A DNA stretch of 64,000 bases from Desulfosporosinus hippei DSM 8344 (GCF_900100785.1 NZ_FNCP01000023.1:20035-84034); one strand, 5' to 3'. Shown: positions 8,705 through 18,066, numbered from the stretch's first letter. Made by a program: numbers and translations. Notes: generated by a model from the sequence alone, not told the origin.

Positions 8705-10818
8705 TACTTTAGCCCCCCTTGTAAAACTCTCATGGTATCTTCCGGCGTGAAGGGCGCTTTATTCAAGTTAACGCCCAAGGCGTTTTCCATGGCTTCTACA
8801 TAAGCCGGAGCCGCACCAACGAGAGGAAGTTCACCGGCACCTTTGGCCCCATAAGGACCGTGGGTATAGGGATTGTTAATGATTTTTGTGACAAGATTGG
8901 GCACATCCAGGGCTGTCGGAATGATGTAATCGCTCAAACTGTTGTTGCGAATCATTCCTTGTTCGTTGCAATTCATCTCCTCCATGGAAGCATAGCCAAT
9001 CCCCTGGAGAAAACCGCCTTGCATCTGTCCCAAAATAATATTCAGATCTACAGGAACGCCTACATCGAAAGTACCCCAGGCGCCCAAAATTTTGGTTGTG
9101 GCGGTGAGGGTATCAACTTCCACTTCTATGGCATTTACCGACCAGGAATAGGTAGGATAGGCATCCCCCTTGAATTCTGTAATGCTGAAGGGAATGACAA
9201 AATCAGGCTCAACGAAATGTTCTTCAATCACTTGTTCTTCCCCGGCTTTCCATTCGTCCTTAAGCCTCTCTGCCGCCCGCCTGAGCAATCCCCCGACGGT
9301 CATCAGGGAACGGCTGGCTACTGTGGGGCCAGAGTCAGGAACCCGGTCCGTATCCGGATTTTCTATTAAAACCCTATCCAGGGAAATTCCCAAGGTATCG
9401 GCCACAATTTTACTAAAAGTAGTTTTCAGGCCTTGCCCGATATCCGAATTACTGGCCAGGATCTCTACCGTCTCATCCGGGTTTTTTCTGATCCTGACCA
9501 CGGCCTTAATGATGTCCCGTTCTCCGCTGCCGGTGAAGCCACAGCCATGGAAGAAGAGAGACATCCCAATGCCTTTGCGGTAGCGGCCAGTCTGATTTCT
9601 GTACTGCCGGCGTTTTTCCCGGTAATTAGTCAACTCATCAATCTGCTCAATCATTTCCGGCAAGGGTACATGGAAATGATATTTACCGCCGGTAGACGTA
9701 GCATCCCCCTGCTTAACCATATACTTTTGTTTAAGTTCCAGGGAATCCAGACCCATTTCCTTGGCAAGATGATCCATCATCATTTCTACAGCGAAAAAGG
9801 TCTGAGGAGCACCAAAACCCCGGTAGGCACCGCAAGGTACAGTATTTGTCTTAACCGCCCTCCCGACAACCCGGAGATTGTCCAGGCGATAGACACCATT
9901 GGCACAGATCAAGCCCCGCTGCAGGACAACGGGAGAAAGGGTGGTATAGGCACCGCTGTTGAAGAGGACATCAATATCCATCCCGGTAATTTCCCCATCT
10001 TTGACCGCAACTTTGTAGGTACAAATGGACGGGTGACGTTTGGAAGTAAACTCCATGTCTTCCCGCCGCTCAAAGATGACCTTGACCGGCTTGTTGGCTT
10101 TTTTAGCTGCTACTGCAGTTTGGCAGGCGAGGATGGAAGGGAAAGCTTCCTTACCGCCAAAGCCCCCGCCGGTGACATCCTGGATGACCTGTACATCCTT
10201 CTCCTCATAGCCCAGGGCCTTAGCGACTGCACCGTGGACATAATAAGGACACTGCAAAGAACCGCGGACAGTCATGCGCCCATCATGGGGATAAGCAAGC
10301 ATGCCCTGGGTTTCCAGATAAGCCTGCTCCTGATAACCGGTTTGAAAGGTCTCGATGAACACCCGATCCGCTTCTTGTAAAGCCTTCTCCATATCTCCTT
10401 TGGCATAGTTATACTTGAAGAAAACAGTATCCGATTTGAGCATATCCAGAACCGGCACCAGTTCTTCATAGACAACAACAATCTCCTTCAGGATTCTCTC
10501 CACTTGTTTAAGCTCCGGGCCCACAACCATCAGAATCGGGTCACCCACATATTCCACCGTATCCTCAACAAAAACCGGGGTGTCATCCTGAACGATATGC
10601 ACCTGATTGATACCCGGAACGTCATTCTTATCCACCACATAATAGCCCTCAGGCAACTGGGGCAGCAGGATACTGGTAATGCGTGCCTTGGCCTTAGCAG
10701 AGTGCAGAAGTCTCCCCCAAAGCATATCATCCAGGACATGATCATCCACGTATAGAGCACGACCGCTCATTTTAGCATCATGATCCTTTTTCTTCACAGG
10801 TTTACTTATCGCTTCCAT
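8704..10818 (-). CDS. Molybdenum hydroxylase large subunit, molybdopterin-binding (XdhA type)
   Basis: The 704-residue catalytic subunit hydroxylates a carbon centre, typically in purines, N-heterocycles or aldehydes, using the Mo-cytosine-dinucleotide cofactor. Visible signatures are VTGGGFGGKEAF, the Arg loop CGAYRGFGAPQ, and the catalytic-Glu region YGAKGAGELPLVGAAP. GAGGAGGGG precedes the ATG. Its operon partners are the Fe-S and FAD subunits downstream and a cofactor cytidylyltransferase upstream. Substrate pocket residues cannot be assigned by eye, so xanthine is only one possibility. Confidence 0.92.
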   Translation of the reverse strand: MEAISKPVKKKDHDAKMSGRALYVDDHVLDDMLWGRLLHSAKAKARITSILLPQLPEGYYVVDKNDVPGINQVHIVQDDTPVFVEDTVEYVGDPILMVVGPELKQVERILKEIVVVYEELVPVLDMLKSDTVFFKYNYAKGDMEKALQEADRVFIETFQTGYQEQAYLETQGMLAYPHDGRMTVRGSLQCPYYVHGAVAKALGYEEKDVQVIQDVTGGGFGGKEAFPSILACQTAVAAKKANKPVKVIFERREDMEFTSKRHPSICTYKVAVKDGEITGMDIDVLFNSGAYTTLSPVVLQRGLICANGVYRLDNLRVVGRAVKTNTVPCGAYRGFGAPQTFFAVEMMMDHLAKEMGLDSLELKQKYMVKQGDATSTGGKYHFHVPLPEMIEQIDELTNYREKRRQYRNQTGRYRKGIGMSLFFHGCGFTGSGERDIIKAVVRIRKNPDETVEILASNSDIGQGLKTTFSKIVADTLGISLDRVLIENPDTDRVPDSGPTVASRSLMTVGGLLRRAAERLKDEWKAGEEQVIEEHFVEPDFVIPFSITEFKGDAYPTYSWSVNAIEVEVDTLTATTKILGAWGTFDVGVPVDLNIILGQMQGGFLQGIGYASMEEMNCNEQGMIRNNSLSDYIIPTALDVPNLVTKIINNPYTHGPYGAKGAGELPLVGAAPAYVEAMENALGVNLNKAPFTPEDTMRVLQGGLK

Positions 10819-10886
10819 AAAGCCCCTCCTCTTTTAATAAATTGACCATAGACCACCAACCACTCGCCTCTGTACCTCTAACATGG

Positions 10887-11534
10887 CTAAAAGCAGTTCT
10901 CAAAGATTATGGGTTTGAATTCGAATCTTTGATCATCCAGGTAGTTTACCAGTTTATCATAATCTTCCTTTGTGTCTGTATCGATCAGGCAGCCCAAGTC
11001 GTCCACAGGAACTGTTGCTATTTGGGTGGCAAGCTTTTTCCAGACTTCACGCAGACCGCCTTCTCCTTCAAAATTGAGAATGAGATCTCTGCATTGCCAG
11101 GAAATCAAAGGCGGATGTTTGCGCTGTCCCTCAATGGTCGGAAAGGCCACCAGGGCCTGAGTTCTGAGCATAGCCTCTTTTACTGCCCTGAAAGTCCCTG
11201 TCTGAATGGCCGGCATATCTCCCGGCAGAAGATAAAAAGCAGCACAGGGCTTAAGGGCAGAGACCCCGATTTTTATCGACGTCAACATGTCAGTTTCTGC
11301 ATAGTTTTGATTATAGGCAAATTGCAGCCGGGAACCGGCATATTTATCAGCCAAGTAAGCTTCAACTTCTTTGCCCCGATAACCCAAGACGAGGATAACT
11401 TGATTTACACCGGCGCGAAGCATACTGTCAATACAGTATTCAATCACTGTTTTGTCTTTCAATTTCAAAAGCGGTTTAAAGGCAGGCATACGGCTGGATA
11501 ACCCGGCAGCTAGGATGATGCCGTTAATTTTCAT
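10887..11534 (-). CDS. MocA-like molybdenum cofactor cytidylyltransferase
   Basis: A MobA-like nucleotidyltransferase (215 residues) with the intact signature GIILAAGLSSRMP and a Lys in FKPLL. It is followed by GVNQVILVLGY and the metal-site region YLLPGDMP. Proteins of this family attach CMP to molybdopterin to make the cofactor that xanthine dehydrogenase-type enzymes need, which fits its place directly upstream of the large subunit. I use ATG 11534, which has AGAGGTG close upstream; an in-frame GTG lies at 11540. Confidence 0.88.
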   Translation of the reverse strand: MKINGIILAAGLSSRMPAFKPLLKLKDKTVIEYCIDSMLRAGVNQVILVLGYRGKEVEAYLADKYAGSRLQFAYNQNYAETDMLTSIKIGVSALKPCAAFYLLPGDMPAIQTGTFRAVKEAMLRTQALVAFPTIEGQRKHPPLISWQCRDLILNFEGEGGLREVWKKLATQIATVPVDDLGCLIDTDTKEDYDKLVNYLDDQRFEFKPIIFENCF

Positions 11535-11553
11535 TTGCACCTCTCGCTTTCTA

Positions 11554-11675
11554 ATTAAACAGTCCTTTAATTTTATGCTTCTGCTTGCATTAATTAAACA
11601 GTCTTTTGATTCTTATGCTTTCTCTTGCTTGATGATTAAACAGTTCTTTGATTCTGATTCTTTCTCATGCTTACT
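11554..11675. repeat. Three imperfect tandem repeats of about 40 bp
   Basis: Units begin with ATTAAACAG at 11554, 11593 and 11635 and continue with similar T-rich sequence (TTTGATTCT...TGCTTNCT). They fill the short gap between the fused hydroxylase and the cytidylyltransferase genes, within what looks like one operon. They may affect message stability or be replication slippage. No coding role is seen. Confidence 0.6.
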
Positions 11676-11684
11676 TCTTGTCTG

Positions 11685-14252
11685 TTACTTAGTTGGTGGC
11701 TTTTTATAAAAGGTATCTTGCAAGGGCAGCTGAGCACGGAACTTGCCATCCAATCGATAATAAGCATGAGAGCAGGCCGGAGCTGTGGGAATCAGGCATA
11801 ATTCTCCAACCCCTTTTGCTCCATAGGTTTCAGGGATTTTCCCTTTACCTTGCACAAGGATAACCTCCAGGTCCGGAACCTCCGTGGCCCTCATCAGTCC
11901 TAAGGTACCTAGTTTGGTCTTGGGATAACCGCCCTCAACCTTGAACTCTTCCGTCACAGCATAGCCTAAGCCCATCACGATACCCCCTTCAATCTGTCCT
12001 TCAACGGACTGGATATTCACGGGGGTTCCCACATCAAAGGCTGCCACGACTTTCTCGATTTTCCCTGTTTCATTAAGAATAACAACTTGAGCTCCGTAAC
12101 TATAACTCACATGACTGATGGGATTCTCTTTTACAGCTCCCATGGGATCCGTTTGGGCAGAATAATCTCCATAAAACTCTTTACCTTCCAAATCAGCCAG
12201 GGTTAAGCCTTGATCCAATTCTGCTTTCAATTTTTCCGAGACTCGTCTTACGGCTTCCCCTGTTACCACCGTCTGCCGAGAAGCGGTACTGGTCCCTGAA
12301 TTAGGCGTACGCAGAGTATCCGCTCTTTCGTGAACGATCAGAGCCGGATCTATTCCCGTAGTCTGACAGAGCACAGTGGCACACATTGTGCCAATTCCCT
12401 GTCCCATACAGGCTGCCGAGGTGCGAATATGAACTTTGCCCTCCTCAATGGATAAAATACAGCGGCCGATATCCTTCTTGCCCACACCTGTTCCGCTGTT
12501 TTTAAATCCTATGGCCAGACCGGCATAGGGATTTGATTCATAGACATCCTTAACAGCTGCCAAACATTCTGCCATGGCCACACTTTCATCCGCTACCTGC
12601 CCATTAGGCAAGATTTGCCCGGGACGGATTGCATTGCGATAACGCATTTCCCAGGGGGAGATACCCACCATTTCCGCCAGTAGGTTAATATTGTTTTCCG
12701 TGGCAAAGCAGCTTTGGGTTACCCCAAACCCCCGGAAAGCCCCGCCCACAACATTATTGGTATAGACAGACATGCCAAAAATATCAATATTTTGATAATT
12801 ATAGGGTCCCGCGGCATGGGTGCAGGCCCGGTGCAACACAGGGCCACCCAGGGAGGCATAAGCCCCGGTATCTGCAATGATAACCCCTTTCATCCCTGTC
12901 AAATAACCATTTTCGTCACAAGCTGTGGTGAACTCCAATTCCATGGCATGCCTTTTTGTATGATAATCCAGACTTTCCTGCCTGGAAAATTTAACTTTGA
13001 CTGGTTTTTTGGTATGCCAGGCCATTAAGGCTGCATGGTGTTGCACACTCATATCTTCTTTGCCGCCAAAGCCGCCACCCACCAGTTGGGTACGACAATG
13101 CACTTTTTCCGGGGGGATCTCCAGCATCATGGAGATTTCACGCTGCTCATCATAGACGGACTGGGAACCGGAATACAAGAAAATACCATCCTCTCCCTCG
13201 GGCAGGGCAATGGCACATTCCGGTTCCAGGAATCCATGCTCCTGAAAGGGGGTTTTATATTTTCGGGTTACCACATATTTGGAATTCTTAATGGCTTCCG
13301 CCGCATTACCCCGCTGCAGACTGGCACGGCTCATGACATTCCCATCCTCGTGGATTAAAGGGGCATCAGCCTTTAAGGCATCTGTGGGGCAAGTTATGGG
13401 CTCCAGTTCGGTATAGTCTATTTCAACTAGTTGGCATACTTCCTCCAGTTTGTCTTTATGATAAGTTGCTACTAAGGCCAGGGCATCTCCCACATATCTG
13501 GTGGTACCGCCTTGAGCAATCATAACATCCCAGTCCTGCTTGGCATGTCCAATCAGATTATTGGGGACATCTTTGGCCAGCAAAATTTTCACACAGTCCG
13601 GATGAGCTTCAGCTTTGCTGATATCAATTTTTTCCACAATAGCTCTGGGATATTTGGAACGCACTGCCTTAGCATAAATCATGCCCGGCAGAACAAGATC
13701 ATCGACAAAAACCCCCGTTCCATTGACTTTTTCCGTTACATCGATACGTTTAAATTTCTGAGCCACTTTTAGCTCCCTGGGTGTACTGGGGATTTCCAGC
13801 TTATCCCTAAAATAGTCCGCAGCCCTTAAAATAGCTTCTTCAATTTTCTTATACCCGGTACAGCGGCAAATGTTGCCTTTGATGGCTTTCTTGACATCCC
13901 CTGGGGTGGGATTGGCATTAACATCCAACAAGGCTTTGGCGCTGATGATCATGCCCGGAATACAAAAACCGCACTGAACCGCACCTGCTTCTCCAAAGCA
14001 GTGTTCATAAACAGCCTTTTCTCTCTCACTCAAGCCTTCAACCGTAAGAATCCGTCTTCCTACGAACTTGGATACTTTCTGCACGCAAGCCTTAAGGGCT
14101 TTGCCATCCACTAAAACCGTACATGTCCCGCAGGCCCCTTCACTGCAGCCATCTTTTACCGAAGTAATTCTCAAATCATCTCTTAAAAAGAGTAATAAAG
14201 ATTTGTCACTCATAGCAACGACATTTTCACCATTGATATTTAAGGTAAACAT
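11685..14252 (-). CDS. Fused molybdenum hydroxylase ([2Fe-2S] plus molybdopterin domains), Se-dependent XDH-like
   Basis: About 855 residues. The first 160 form a two-cluster Fe-S domain (CSEGACGTCTV, VQCGFCIPGMI, GNICRCTGY), and the rest is a xanthine dehydrogenase-type molybdopterin domain (QLVGGGFGGKED, GGAFRGFGVTQ, YGAKGVGELCLI). This fused layout and the C-terminal tail resemble the selenium-dependent xanthine dehydrogenase family, whose selenium is a labile cofactor rather than selenocysteine (inference). The ATG at 14252 has AGGAGG 7 bases upstream; TTG 14273 is an in-frame alternative without a site. Its neighbours are a cofactor cytidylyltransferase and a ModE-fusion gene. Confidence 0.9.
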   Translation of the reverse strand: MFTLNINGENVVAMSDKSLLLFLRDDLRITSVKDGCSEGACGTCTVLVDGKALKACVQKVSKFVGRRILTVEGLSEREKAVYEHCFGEAGAVQCGFCIPGMIISAKALLDVNANPTPGDVKKAIKGNICRCTGYKKIEEAILRAADYFRDKLEIPSTPRELKVAQKFKRIDVTEKVNGTGVFVDDLVLPGMIYAKAVRSKYPRAIVEKIDISKAEAHPDCVKILLAKDVPNNLIGHAKQDWDVMIAQGGTTRYVGDALALVATYHKDKLEEVCQLVEIDYTELEPITCPTDALKADAPLIHEDGNVMSRASLQRGNAAEAIKNSKYVVTRKYKTPFQEHGFLEPECAIALPEGEDGIFLYSGSQSVYDEQREISMMLEIPPEKVHCRTQLVGGGFGGKEDMSVQHHAALMAWHTKKPVKVKFSRQESLDYHTKRHAMELEFTTACDENGYLTGMKGVIIADTGAYASLGGPVLHRACTHAAGPYNYQNIDIFGMSVYTNNVVGGAFRGFGVTQSCFATENNINLLAEMVGISPWEMRYRNAIRPGQILPNGQVADESVAMAECLAAVKDVYESNPYAGLAIGFKNSGTGVGKKDIGRCILSIEEGKVHIRTSAACMGQGIGTMCATVLCQTTGIDPALIVHERADTLRTPNSGTSTASRQTVVTGEAVRRVSEKLKAELDQGLTLADLEGKEFYGDYSAQTDPMGAVKENPISHVSYSYGAQVVILNETGKIEKVVAAFDVGTPVNIQSVEGQIEGGIVMGLGYAVTEEFKVEGGYPKTKLGTLGLMRATEVPDLEVILVQGKGKIPETYGAKGVGELCLIPTAPACSHAYYRLDGKFRAQLPLQDTFYKKPPTK

Positions 14253-14368
14253 AAATAACCTCCTGTCTGACAATGATTTAACAGCTGGTGTTATGAATCA
14301 TTATAAGTAGGAGGTTATACTTCATCAAATTCTTTCTCAAAAGCACTCGCTATATATAAAGCCGTCTT

Positions 14369-15298
14369 CTAAAACAATTTGTTAAATTCATCCTTGGCGT
14401 ATTGGCGCACCTTCAGCTCAAACTGCTGGTATTTTTCCAGGAATTCAAGCCCTTCTTTTGTCAAATAAGTCTTGCCGCCTTTACTGCCGCCATGTTTCCT
14501 TTCGACCACTGCATACCCTAACTCTTGTTCCAGCCCGTTGAGCATATTCCAGGCTTTACTATAAGACAAGGCAATATGCCTGCAGGCACTTCGGACAGAG
14601 TTTGTTTCTTGAATCAAAAGCAACAGCAACTTTGTTCTGGAATCGAAAAACAAAAATTCTTTTTCAATACTTATTCTCACAAAGGGGTGCAAAATATGCT
14701 GGTTGTGTTTTTTTAAGAGGAGATCCAAGCGATCAATGTCGTCCATATCTCTGAGAACACCCTCGTCGTCGATATCCATCCATTCTCTTTCGATCCCCAG
14801 ACTGCGAATGGCTCCCCGCATTCCCAAACTTCCATTATATTCCAATATCTTAGGGATCAACTCTGAAGCCAGCAAAAGAGGATGACCCCCTTTCCCCTGA
14901 TAGGATGGTGAAATTACCTTTGCCCTGCATTCCATCATCTTGCGAAGAGTCTCTGGGGTAAACATGGGAATATTAACCGGATTGAAGAGTACCTGATCAC
15001 ATTTATGCTGTAAAAATCTCAGCCCAATTTTGGCGGAATCAAACATCTGAGAGTTCTCATATTGTATATTTGGCAAAAAGATGACTCCATAATCCGCTAA
15101 ATCATGTTCGATTTCTCCTGTTTCGCTTCCGGTAATGACGACAATCGGGGAAATTTCAACTTGTTGAAAGGTTAAAACAATTCTTTTCACTGCAGTAATA
15201 GAGCCAATTTTCCAGAGTGGTTGTCGTTGGTCTCTATCTGAAGTTTTTCCGGCAGCCACAATAATTCCGCCTGTTGTTTTCTTTGCTTTTCTTTCCAT
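14369..15298 (-). CDS. Degenerate MobA-like nucleotidyltransferase fused to a ModE-type DNA-binding domain
   Basis: 309 residues. Positions about 8-200 align with MobA/MocA nucleotidyltransferases (GGIIVAAGKTSD, FNPVNIPMFTPE, GKGGHPLLL), but the usual LAAGxSxRMG signature has become VAAGKTSDRDQRQP, so catalysis is doubtful. Positions about 215-300 form a ModE/LysR-like winged helix (LLLLIQETNSVRSACRHIA, SYSKAWNMLNGLEQELGY, GGSKGGKTYLT). The likely role is a transcription regulator sensing molybdopterin or its nucleotides and controlling the adjacent hydroxylase genes, all on the same strand (inference). The ribosome-binding site is weak (GGGGTAAGAG). Confidence 0.85.
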   Translation of the reverse strand: MERKAKKTTGGIIVAAGKTSDRDQRQPLWKIGSITAVKRIVLTFQQVEISPIVVITGSETGEIEHDLADYGVIFLPNIQYENSQMFDSAKIGLRFLQHKCDQVLFNPVNIPMFTPETLRKMMECRAKVISPSYQGKGGHPLLLASELIPKILEYNGSLGMRGAIRSLGIEREWMDIDDEGVLRDMDDIDRLDLLLKKHNQHILHPFVRISIEKEFLFFDSRTKLLLLLIQETNSVRSACRHIALSYSKAWNMLNGLEQELGYAVVERKHGGSKGGKTYLTKEGLEFLEKYQQFELKVRQYAKDEFNKLF

Positions 15299-15528
15299 AC
15301 TCTTACCCCGTCCGGTAGTGGCCTGTTTAAAAGTTGGCTTTACCGATTTATTATCAAGAATACATATTAATGATAAACAATTCAGACAAAGATGTCCATG
15401 GCTTTAACCTGGTTCCCATTTTAAAAGGATCTACATACTTATATTGGGTAATAATCTTTCCCCGTTGAATCCACTCTTAGTTGCAGTAGTTACATAATGC
15501 CTAAAGACTTATAAGGAGATTTTAGAAA

Positions 15529-15780
15529 ATGGAATCAAGCGAAGAATATTTTGCCGTATTTTTTACCACTTCCGGAGCAATAAGATTTCATAGGTTTTTA
15601 CGCAACAATACCATTCCGGCTGAAGTTAAGCCGGTACCCAGAAATCTGAGCACAAGTTGTGCCATAGGCATTGAGTTTTTCTATAAGGGTAATTTAAGTC
15701 TGTTAATCATCCAGGATATTAAACAAATCTACATTAAGCAAGGCAATCAGTACATTTTAAAGTACGCCAAAGGCCACTAA
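15529..15780 (+). CDS. DUF3343 protein, putative Se/S carrier-like
   Basis: An 83-residue protein with the DUF3343 pattern: an N-terminal strand (EYFAVFFTTSGAIRFHRFL), VKPVPRNLSTSC with a conserved Cys, then GIEFFY. AAGGAG lies about 10 bases before the ATG. Members of this family often accompany selenium-dependent molybdenum hydroxylases and are thought to carry sulfur or selenium (family knowledge; role unproven). It is divergent from the ModE-fusion gene, and the 230-bp gap between them should hold both promoters. Confidence 0.8.
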   Translation: MESSEEYFAVFFTTSGAIRFHRFLRNNTIPAEVKPVPRNLSTSCAIGIEFFYKGNLSLLIIQDIKQIYIKQGNQYILKYAKGH

Positions 15781-15808
15781 CTGCCTGGTTTAAACGAAAT
15801 ATTTAAAA

Positions 15809-15830
15809 ATCCCGCAATCACTTGCGGGAT
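15809..15830 (-). terminator. Terminator after the tRNA cluster
   Basis: The reverse strand reads TCCCGCAA, a 4-base loop, TTGCGGGA, then a run of T. It follows tRNA-Lys directly and can also stop transcripts from the DUF3343 gene on the other strand. Confidence 0.8.
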
Positions 15831-15841
15831 AAAGTAGTCTC

Positions 15842-15917
15842 TGGTGCGCCACCCCAGATTCGAACTGGGGACCTGCCGATTAAGAGTCGGATGCTCTACC
15901 AGCTGAGCTAGTGGCGC
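15842..15917 (-). tRNA. tRNA-Lys(CTT)
   Basis: A cloverleaf of 76 bases including encoded CCA. The acceptor stem is GCGCCAC/GTGGCGC, the anticodon loop is CTCTTAA giving anticodon CTT, and the T loop is TTCGAAT. It reads AAG codons. Third of three tRNAs after gltX. Confidence 0.95.
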
Positions 15918-15920
15918 ATT

Positions 15921-15996
15921 TGGTAGCCCCAACGGGATTCGAACCCGTGTTTCCGCCTTGAGAGGGCAGCGTCTTGGGCCTCTTGACTATGGGGCC
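15921..15996 (-). tRNA. tRNA-Glu(CTC)
   Basis: 76 bases including CCA. The 5' end is GGCCCCA, the anticodon loop CTCTCAA gives CTC (Glu, GAG codons), and the T arm is GGGTTCGAATCCC. It is separated from tRNA-Lys by 3 bases. Confidence 0.94.
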
Positions 15997-16005
15997 ATGC
16001 AATTT

Positions 16006-16079
16006 TGGCTCCGGGACTAGGATTCGAACCTAGGCTATGTGATTCAGAGTCACACGTGCTACCACTACACAATCCCGGA
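16006..16079 (-). tRNA. tRNA-Gln(CTG)
   Basis: 74 bases including CCA. The acceptor is TCCGGGA/TCCCGGA with discriminator G, the anticodon loop CTCTGAA gives CTG (Gln, CAG codons), and the T arm is AGGTTCGAATCCT. It is the first tRNA after gltX on the same strand. Confidence 0.94.
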
Positions 16080-16253
16080 AGACTAACTGCCTTCCAAATC
16101 AGCAGTCATCACTAAAACAATATGAATGATCATTTGCTTTAGATTATGTCACGCCCTCTATTATAGTTTATTTATTACTTATATGCTAGTCATTTTTTAA
16201 TTTTTTTTTTATGACTCCGGGGCTTAATTCGAAATTTCGCAGTCCCTTCCCCT

Positions 16254-17726
16254 TTAAAGTTTCTGAATATAGTCAACGGCCTTTTCTAAACGTTCCAAGC
16301 ATTTCTTTTTCCCTAATAAAGCCATAACGTCAAACAAACCCGGGCTGACGGTCTGACCCGTCAAGGCTAGTCTGGTCGGGTGAATAAGGGTGCCGCCTTT
16401 AATCTCAAGTTCCTTCATCAATTGGCGATAGGCACTTTCCACCCTTGCCACATCAAACCCATCCAGGGTTGCCAAACACGCTCTGCCCTTGGCAAGCAAA
16501 TCAGCCACGTTTTCTTGTTTAACAAAGTATTTCTCGCGGCCTTTTTCATCATAGGCAACAATATCCTGAAAAAAGTAACGACTTGCTTCCACCAGTTCTC
16601 TTAGAGTTCTTACTCTTTCCCTGACCGTGTTTACGACGTCACGAATGTAATCTTGCTTATCTTCTGCTTCCCTAGGAGTGATTAGACCCGCCTGAATGAA
16701 AAAGGGTATGGCTTGCAGCGTAAGGCTATCTAAATCACAAGTGGTCATATATTGGCCATTAAGCCAGATTAATTTTTGAACGTCATAGACCGCAGCGGTT
16801 TTGGATACTTTTTCGAGGGCAAAAGCCGGGATGGTTTGGTCTGGGGAGATGAGTTCACTCTGCTCCCCTGTGGGAGCCCAGCCCAGAAGGGTCAAATAGT
16901 TGACTAAGGCTTCAGGAAGACAACCCATCTCTTGGAATTCTCCCACAGAAGTTGCGCCGTGTCGCTTGCTTAACTTACTGCGATCCGGTGCTAAAATCAT
17001 GGATAAGTGGGCAAAGGAAGGGATTTCGTATCCCAAGGCATCATAGATAAGATGTTGCTTAGGGGTATTGGACAAATGTTCTTCAGCCCTAATAACATGA
17101 CTAATTTCCATGGCATGGTCATCGACGACACAGGCAAAATTATAAGCCGCCGTTCCATTGGATTTCATTATGATAAAATCATCAAATTGCCCCAACTCAA
17201 AGCTGACTGTTCCTCTAATAATGTCTTGGACGATAACTTGACCTCTTTCCGGCACTTTAAGCCGGATCACTGAAGGCTGCCCCTGATCCAGGCGCTCTTT
17301 AACCTCCTCCTCCGATAAATTCCGGCATTTCCCTGAATAACGAAAGGGTTTACCCTCCTGCCGTTGCTTTTGACGTTCTTCTTCTATTTCTTCTCCCCTG
17401 CAAAAACAATGATAGGCTCTTTTCTCTTGTATTAAGGTTTGAGCGGCCCTTGTGTAAAAGCCTTGTCTTTGAGATTGAAAATAGGGGCCAAAATCCCCAC
17501 CTTTTTCTGGGCCCTCATCCCAGTTAATCTTTAACCACTTCAGGCTATCCAGAATTTGCTGAACAGAATCGTCGATAAGCCGTTCGGCATCCGTATCCTC
17601 AATTCGAAGGATTAATGTGCCGTTATGTTTTTTGGCAAACAGCCAGTTGAACAAGGCTGTTCTTGCTCCCCCAATATGCAAATAGCCTGTAGGGCTGGGG
17701 GCAAATCTTACTCTGACCTTTTCCAT
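16254..17726 (-). CDS. gltX: Glutamyl-tRNA synthetase
   Basis: A class I synthetase of about 490 residues. It has the HIGH region (FAPSPTGYLHIGGARTALFN), zinc-region cysteines (HCFCRG and GKCRN) and the KMSKS motif (KLSKRHGAT). In Firmicutes this enzyme loads glutamate on tRNA-Glu and usually also on tRNA-Gln, which is then amidated by GatCAB. That makes the downstream tRNA-Gln and tRNA-Glu genes notable. ATG 17726 is preferred because GGGAGAG lies 6 bases upstream; ATG 17741 is an in-frame alternative with its own GGAGAG. Confidence 0.95.
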   Translation of the reverse strand: MEKVRVRFAPSPTGYLHIGGARTALFNWLFAKKHNGTLILRIEDTDAERLIDDSVQQILDSLKWLKINWDEGPEKGGDFGPYFQSQRQGFYTRAAQTLIQEKRAYHCFCRGEEIEEERQKQRQEGKPFRYSGKCRNLSEEEVKERLDQGQPSVIRLKVPERGQVIVQDIIRGTVSFELGQFDDFIIMKSNGTAAYNFACVVDDHAMEISHVIRAEEHLSNTPKQHLIYDALGYEIPSFAHLSMILAPDRSKLSKRHGATSVGEFQEMGCLPEALVNYLTLLGWAPTGEQSELISPDQTIPAFALEKVSKTAAVYDVQKLIWLNGQYMTTCDLDSLTLQAIPFFIQAGLITPREAEDKQDYIRDVVNTVRERVRTLRELVEASRYFFQDIVAYDEKGREKYFVKQENVADLLAKGRACLATLDGFDVARVESAYRQLMKELEIKGGTLIHPTRLALTGQTVSPGLFDVMALLGKKKCLERLEKAVDYIQKL

Positions 17727-18066
17727 AGTTAACTCTCCCATACTTAATTGTCTCTCCTCATACTGCTTAAGGTATTTTCGTTACTTTATAAATGTTTAAC
17801 AGAATTGATCATCATTTTTAGATTATCATTAGTTATTATAATTTAATTATATATCTGTGCTTGTCCAAATATCAAGCTGCGCGACACATGAAGGAAAACT
17901 TCCATCTTTCCCCGCAAACCGAACTTGTTCTTTTTACAAAATAAAAATCCCAGGCCGTAGAGCCCGGGGCTGATTTGCAGAATCCTCTTAAAACTAAGCG
18001 ACTTATCTTCAAGGTACAAACACTAACAAAAGCGACTAAATCTAGGGCACCTCAGACAATCCCATT

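Noticed and set aside
8860..11501. Forward-strand reading frames of up to 315 codons opposite the hydroxylase and cytidylyltransferase genes
   Set aside because: No ribosome-binding sites or family motifs; the reverse strand encodes well-defined proteins.
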